Positions 61,668-64,000 of a stretch of 64,000 bases of DNA are shown here, piece by piece. The DNA is taken from assembly GCA_051004735.1 (NCBI GenBank), contig JBPCKA010000064.1:1-64000 (forward strand), written 5' to 3'. The stretch's first letter is position 1. The number at the start of each line of letters is the position of its first letter. Made by a program: the position numbers and the translations under genes. The notes under the pieces were generated by a model, which saw only the letters and a program-made list of their open reading frames with translations, was not told where the DNA came from and did not search any database. The DNA comes from Euzebya sp051004735 (GTDB taxonomy: Bacteria > Actinomycetota > Nitriliruptoria > Euzebyales > Euzebyaceae).

Positions 61668-63422
61668 ATGTGGACCGAAAGACAGGCCGTGACCGGATCC
61701 CTGGGGACGGTGGTGGTGCTTGCCACCCTCGTCCTCCTCGCCGCGCTGCTGGCCGTACCGCCGGCCGGCGCCCAGGTCGAGCCAGGCGCGGTGGAGCTGG
61801 AGCGCATCGACGGTGGCGGGCAGGACCCCGGCGACGTCCGCGCCGTGGCGATCCGCACCTGCCAGACCGCACTGACCGCCGAAGGGACGGCCGCGCGCGT
61901 CCTGATCGCTCGCGACGACGCGTTCGCCGACGCCCTCGCGGCCGCCCCGCTGGCCGGCGACGACGGGTGCATCCTGTTCACCGGCCCCGGTGAGCAGCCG
62001 CTGGACACCCGTGTCCACGACGAGATCGACCGGGTCCGTTCACCTGGCGGCGAGGTCATCCTGCTGGGCGGGACCGAGGCGGTCGGCCAGGTCGTCGAGG
62101 ACGAGCTGACCGACGCCGGGTACCCGGTTCAGCGATTGGCCGGCACGACCCGGTACGAGACGGCCGTCGACATCGCCGAGGCGGTCCACCAGGCCAATTC
62201 GGGGTCGCCGTTCACCGAGGTCATCCTGGCCTACGGCGAGAACTGGCCCGACTCGGTGACGGCTGGCGCCTACGCGGCCGCCCAGGGCGTGCCGATCATC
62301 CTGACCCCCACCGACGTGCTGCACCCGGCCGCCGATGCGTTCCTGCGCTCGGTCCCCGAGGTGGACCGCACCACCGTCGTCGGCGGCACCGCGGTGATCG
62401 CCGAGCAGACCGCCGCTGCCACCCCCAACCCGCAGCGCTTCGCCGGGGACAACCGGATGGGCACCGCGACGGCGATCGCCACGGCGCTGTGGCCGACCGC
62501 CGGGATGACCGGCAGCGACTTCGTGTTCGTCAACCTCGAAGCACCCGACGCCTGGACGCTGGCACTGGCCGCCGCCCCGCTGTCGGCGCTGCGCGGTGCC
62601 CCGCAGCTGGGCGTGGCCACCGACCGCGTGCCGGCGGAGACCGACGCCTACCTGGCCGACTACGGGCAGAGCAACCAGACCAAGATCGCGGTGCTGATGG
62701 GTGACGAGTCCTACATCGACGCCGCGGTCGGCGACGCGCTGGTCGCGCGGATGGGCGGCAGCGCCACGACGGCGTCATGCGACCCGGCCAGTAGCCAGGT
62801 CGGCACCGAGCCACCCGGTGAGGCCACCCGGGTCGAGCAGGTCGTGTCCGACCTGGACGGCGACGACCGGCCCGACCGCCTCACCACCTATGCCTTGGCC
62901 GACGGCCAGGGCGGTGAGACGTTCTTCCTGCACGTGCGGCTGGCCAACGACTTCGCCGCCCAGCGCGAACTGGACGCCGACAGCACCGCCGACGTGCGGC
63001 CGCTGGGCGCCGCCCCGATCGGCGAGGGCCGACCGGTCGCGTTCGTGGTCGAGCAGGTCGGCGCCTCGACCATCAACGTCTCTCTGTTCGGGCTGCACGA
63101 CTTCTTCGACGACCCCTGCGCCCTGGGGCGGGTCACCATCGGCGACCACACCGTGCCCCCGCAATTCCCGATCTACAGCGGCAACGGGCTGCAGTGCCGC
63201 GACTTCGACGGCGACGGCGCGCCCGAGCTGGTCGTGCGCCAGGTCAGCGGCAACAGCCCCGACGCCTCGGAGTTCGAGTGGACCGAGGAGGCCTACACCT
63301 GGCCCGGCGGCGGGGCGCTGCAGTTCGTCGACCGCACCGAGGGCACGTTCTCCTCGCCCGAGGACGACGAGGAGATCCAGTCGTTCTCCAACCTCGACTG
63401 CCCCGGGGTGGAAGCGCCCTGA
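61668..63422 (+). CDS. Exported CWB2 protein with FG-GAP-like C-terminal domain
   Basis: 584 residues, 45 bp after the previous gene. A signal peptide at 1-~36 ends PPAGAQ. CWB2 repeats span ~45-365 and are clear paralogues of those in the preceding gene (ARDDAFADALAAAPLAGDDGCILFT; RLAGTTRYETAVDIA; RFAGDNRMGTATAIA). The C-terminal ~210 residues contain calcium-loop-like DLDGDDRPDRLTTY and DFDGDGAPELVVRQ motifs of FG-GAP/VCBS blades. ATG 61668 is preceded by AAGGA. Likely an operon with the lectin-like gene. Confidence 0.83.
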   Translation: MWTERQAVTGSLGTVVVLATLVLLAALLAVPPAGAQVEPGAVELERIDGGGQDPGDVRAVAIRTCQTALTAEGTAARVLIARDDAFADALAAAPLAGDDGCILFTGPGEQPLDTRVHDEIDRVRSPGGEVILLGGTEAVGQVVEDELTDAGYPVQRLAGTTRYETAVDIAEAVHQANSGSPFTEVILAYGENWPDSVTAGAYAAAQGVPIILTPTDVLHPAADAFLRSVPEVDRTTVVGGTAVIAEQTAAATPNPQRFAGDNRMGTATAIATALWPTAGMTGSDFVFVNLEAPDAWTLALAAAPLSALRGAPQLGVATDRVPAETDAYLADYGQSNQTKIAVLMGDESYIDAAVGDALVARMGGSATTASCDPASSQVGTEPPGEATRVEQVVSDLDGDDRPDRLTTYALADGQGGETFFLHVRLANDFAAQRELDADSTADVRPLGAAPIGEGRPVAFVVEQVGASTINVSLFGLHDFFDDPCALGRVTIGDHTVPPQFPIYSGNGLQCRDFDGDGAPELVVRQVSGNSPDASEFEWTEEAYTWPGGGALQFVDRTEGTFSSPEDDEEIQSFSNLDCPGVEAP

Positions 63423-63575
63423 GGCCGCTGATTCGTCAGGGCAGCAGCGCGTCGACGTCCTCGGGGGGACGGCCGATGACGGCGCGGCCGTCGGCGGGTG
63501 GGGCCGGTCGGCACTGCAGCCGGCCCGCCGCAGCCGGGACCATGCGGGCTGCGTTTCCGGGTGCGTCGGATCCCC

Positions 63576-63607
63576 TCGCGATGCCCGGGCGTCGCGATGC
63601 CCGGGCG
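63576..63607. repeat. 16-bp exact tandem duplication
   Basis: TCGCGATGCCCGGGCG at 63576-63591 and 63592-63607. Confidence 0.9.
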
Positions 63608-63630
63608 CTCGTCGTGACCGGTGGCCGACC

Positions 63631-63828
63631 ATGCCCACCGCCATATCCAGGTTCGTCGTTGCGGTGGTGGGCCTGCACGGCCTCATCCACCTCCTCGGTG
63701 TGGTGGACGGGTTCGGGCTGGCTGACGTGGAGCAGCTGACCACCTCGATCTCGTCGCGCCTGAGCCACCGGAGTGCCGTCGTCGCTGAGAAGTACCCGAT
63801 GGCTGTGAAGCCGAGCAACAACGAATGA
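63631..63828 (+). pseudogene. Small integral membrane protein, N-terminal fragment
   Basis: ATG 63631 opens MPTAISRFVVAVVGLHGLIHLLGVVDGFGLADVEQLTTSIS, the first helix and loop of a common actinobacterial four-helix membrane protein family (VVLHGLIHLLG.AKGFG.ADV.QL pattern). After about 42 residues the sequence becomes polar (SRLSHRSAVVAEKYPMAVKPSNNE*) and the further helices are missing. Confidence 0.5.
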
Positions 63829-64000
63829 CGGCCATCACCCCTCGCCTCAGATGTCGTAAGACTGCTCGCATGTGGCTGCTGACCTGCATGTTCGCGGGTC
63901 AGCGGGCCTCCCGGCTCACCTCCGGCTCACGAGAGCTTCGCGTCGTGTCCGACCGGTGCCCGCGGAGGGCTAATCCGATCCGAGGTCAGGGGCGTCGTCC

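Larger units (their letters stand above)
63423..64000. other. Right end of the window, no intact gene
   Basis: 578 bases. It contains the 16-bp tandem repeat at 63576-63607 and the truncated membrane-protein gene at 63631-63828. From 63829 to the end I see no gene, RNA or repeat. Confidence 0.4.

Noticed and set aside
59413..61872. Very long open frame (over 800 codons) on the minus strand across the lectin-like CWB2 gene
   Set aside because: Antisense of a GC-rich gene with a clear signal peptide and repeat motifs on the plus strand; the antisense product is low-complexity with no domain.

Overview
The window looks like the chromosome of a high-GC actinobacterium. The signs are an F420-linked NADPH oxidoreductase, a MarP-type membrane serine protease, a DUF3159 protein, a DUF4333 lipoprotein, GlnA2-like glutamine synthetase beside glnE, class II DAHP synthase, and many genes whose start codon lies 5-7 nt after a TANNNT -10 box (leaderless transcription). 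Three secreted proteins with cell-wall-binding-repeat-2 (CWB2) domains suggest a Nitriliruptoria/Euzebya-like lineage, but that placement is inference. No rRNA, tRNA or CRISPR array was found.

Region 1 (about 1-42 kb) is a compact housekeeping block with short gaps and several 1-8 base overlaps. It holds an RNB ribonuclease, PEBP protein, amidase, serB, marP, class II DAHP synthase, an SDR, pruA, mutM, clpP, an IclR regulator, an unusual membrane-anchored sigma/anti-sigma fusion, nadB, ftsH, an F420 reductase, a cytochrome b/molybdoenzyme pair, pabB, a cobalamin pair, panB, dtd, metY, a DUF2142 membrane protein, nadE and an amtB-glnA-glnE nitrogen cluster. amtB carries a GlnR-like box and glnA a pair of perfect palindromes. 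Two imperfect ~140-bp direct repeats flank a heparan-glucosaminide-acetyltransferase-like gene at 40.2-41.7 kb. A DUF5615/ribbon-helix-helix toxin-antitoxin pair follows.

Region 2 (about 42.6-59.4 kb) is an accessory island, visibly richer in G+C and full of truncated genes. A tyrosine-integrase fragment (42.9 kb) marks its left edge. Then come an H-NOX nitric-oxide sensor with its histidine kinase, and a minus-strand run with the character of a genome-defence locus: RecQ helicase fused to a phosphoribosyltransferase, a DprA-like protein, a sacsin-type GHKL ATPase, the C-terminal half of an SMC/RecN-like ATPase, and a HEPN-like small protein. The sacsin gene is split by two apparent frameshifts and runs into the ATPase, so this part looks decayed. 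Further along are remnants of Uma2, a dual-specificity phosphatase, TnpB, a SWIM zinc-finger protein, an alpha/beta hydrolase and an MMPL transporter.

Region 3 (55.6-57.5 kb and 59.5-63.4 kb) encodes three large exported CWB2 proteins, one with an N-terminal thrombospondin-C/lectin-like domain and a C-terminal Ig-like domain. The last 580 bases hold only a truncated membrane-protein fragment and a short tandem repeat.
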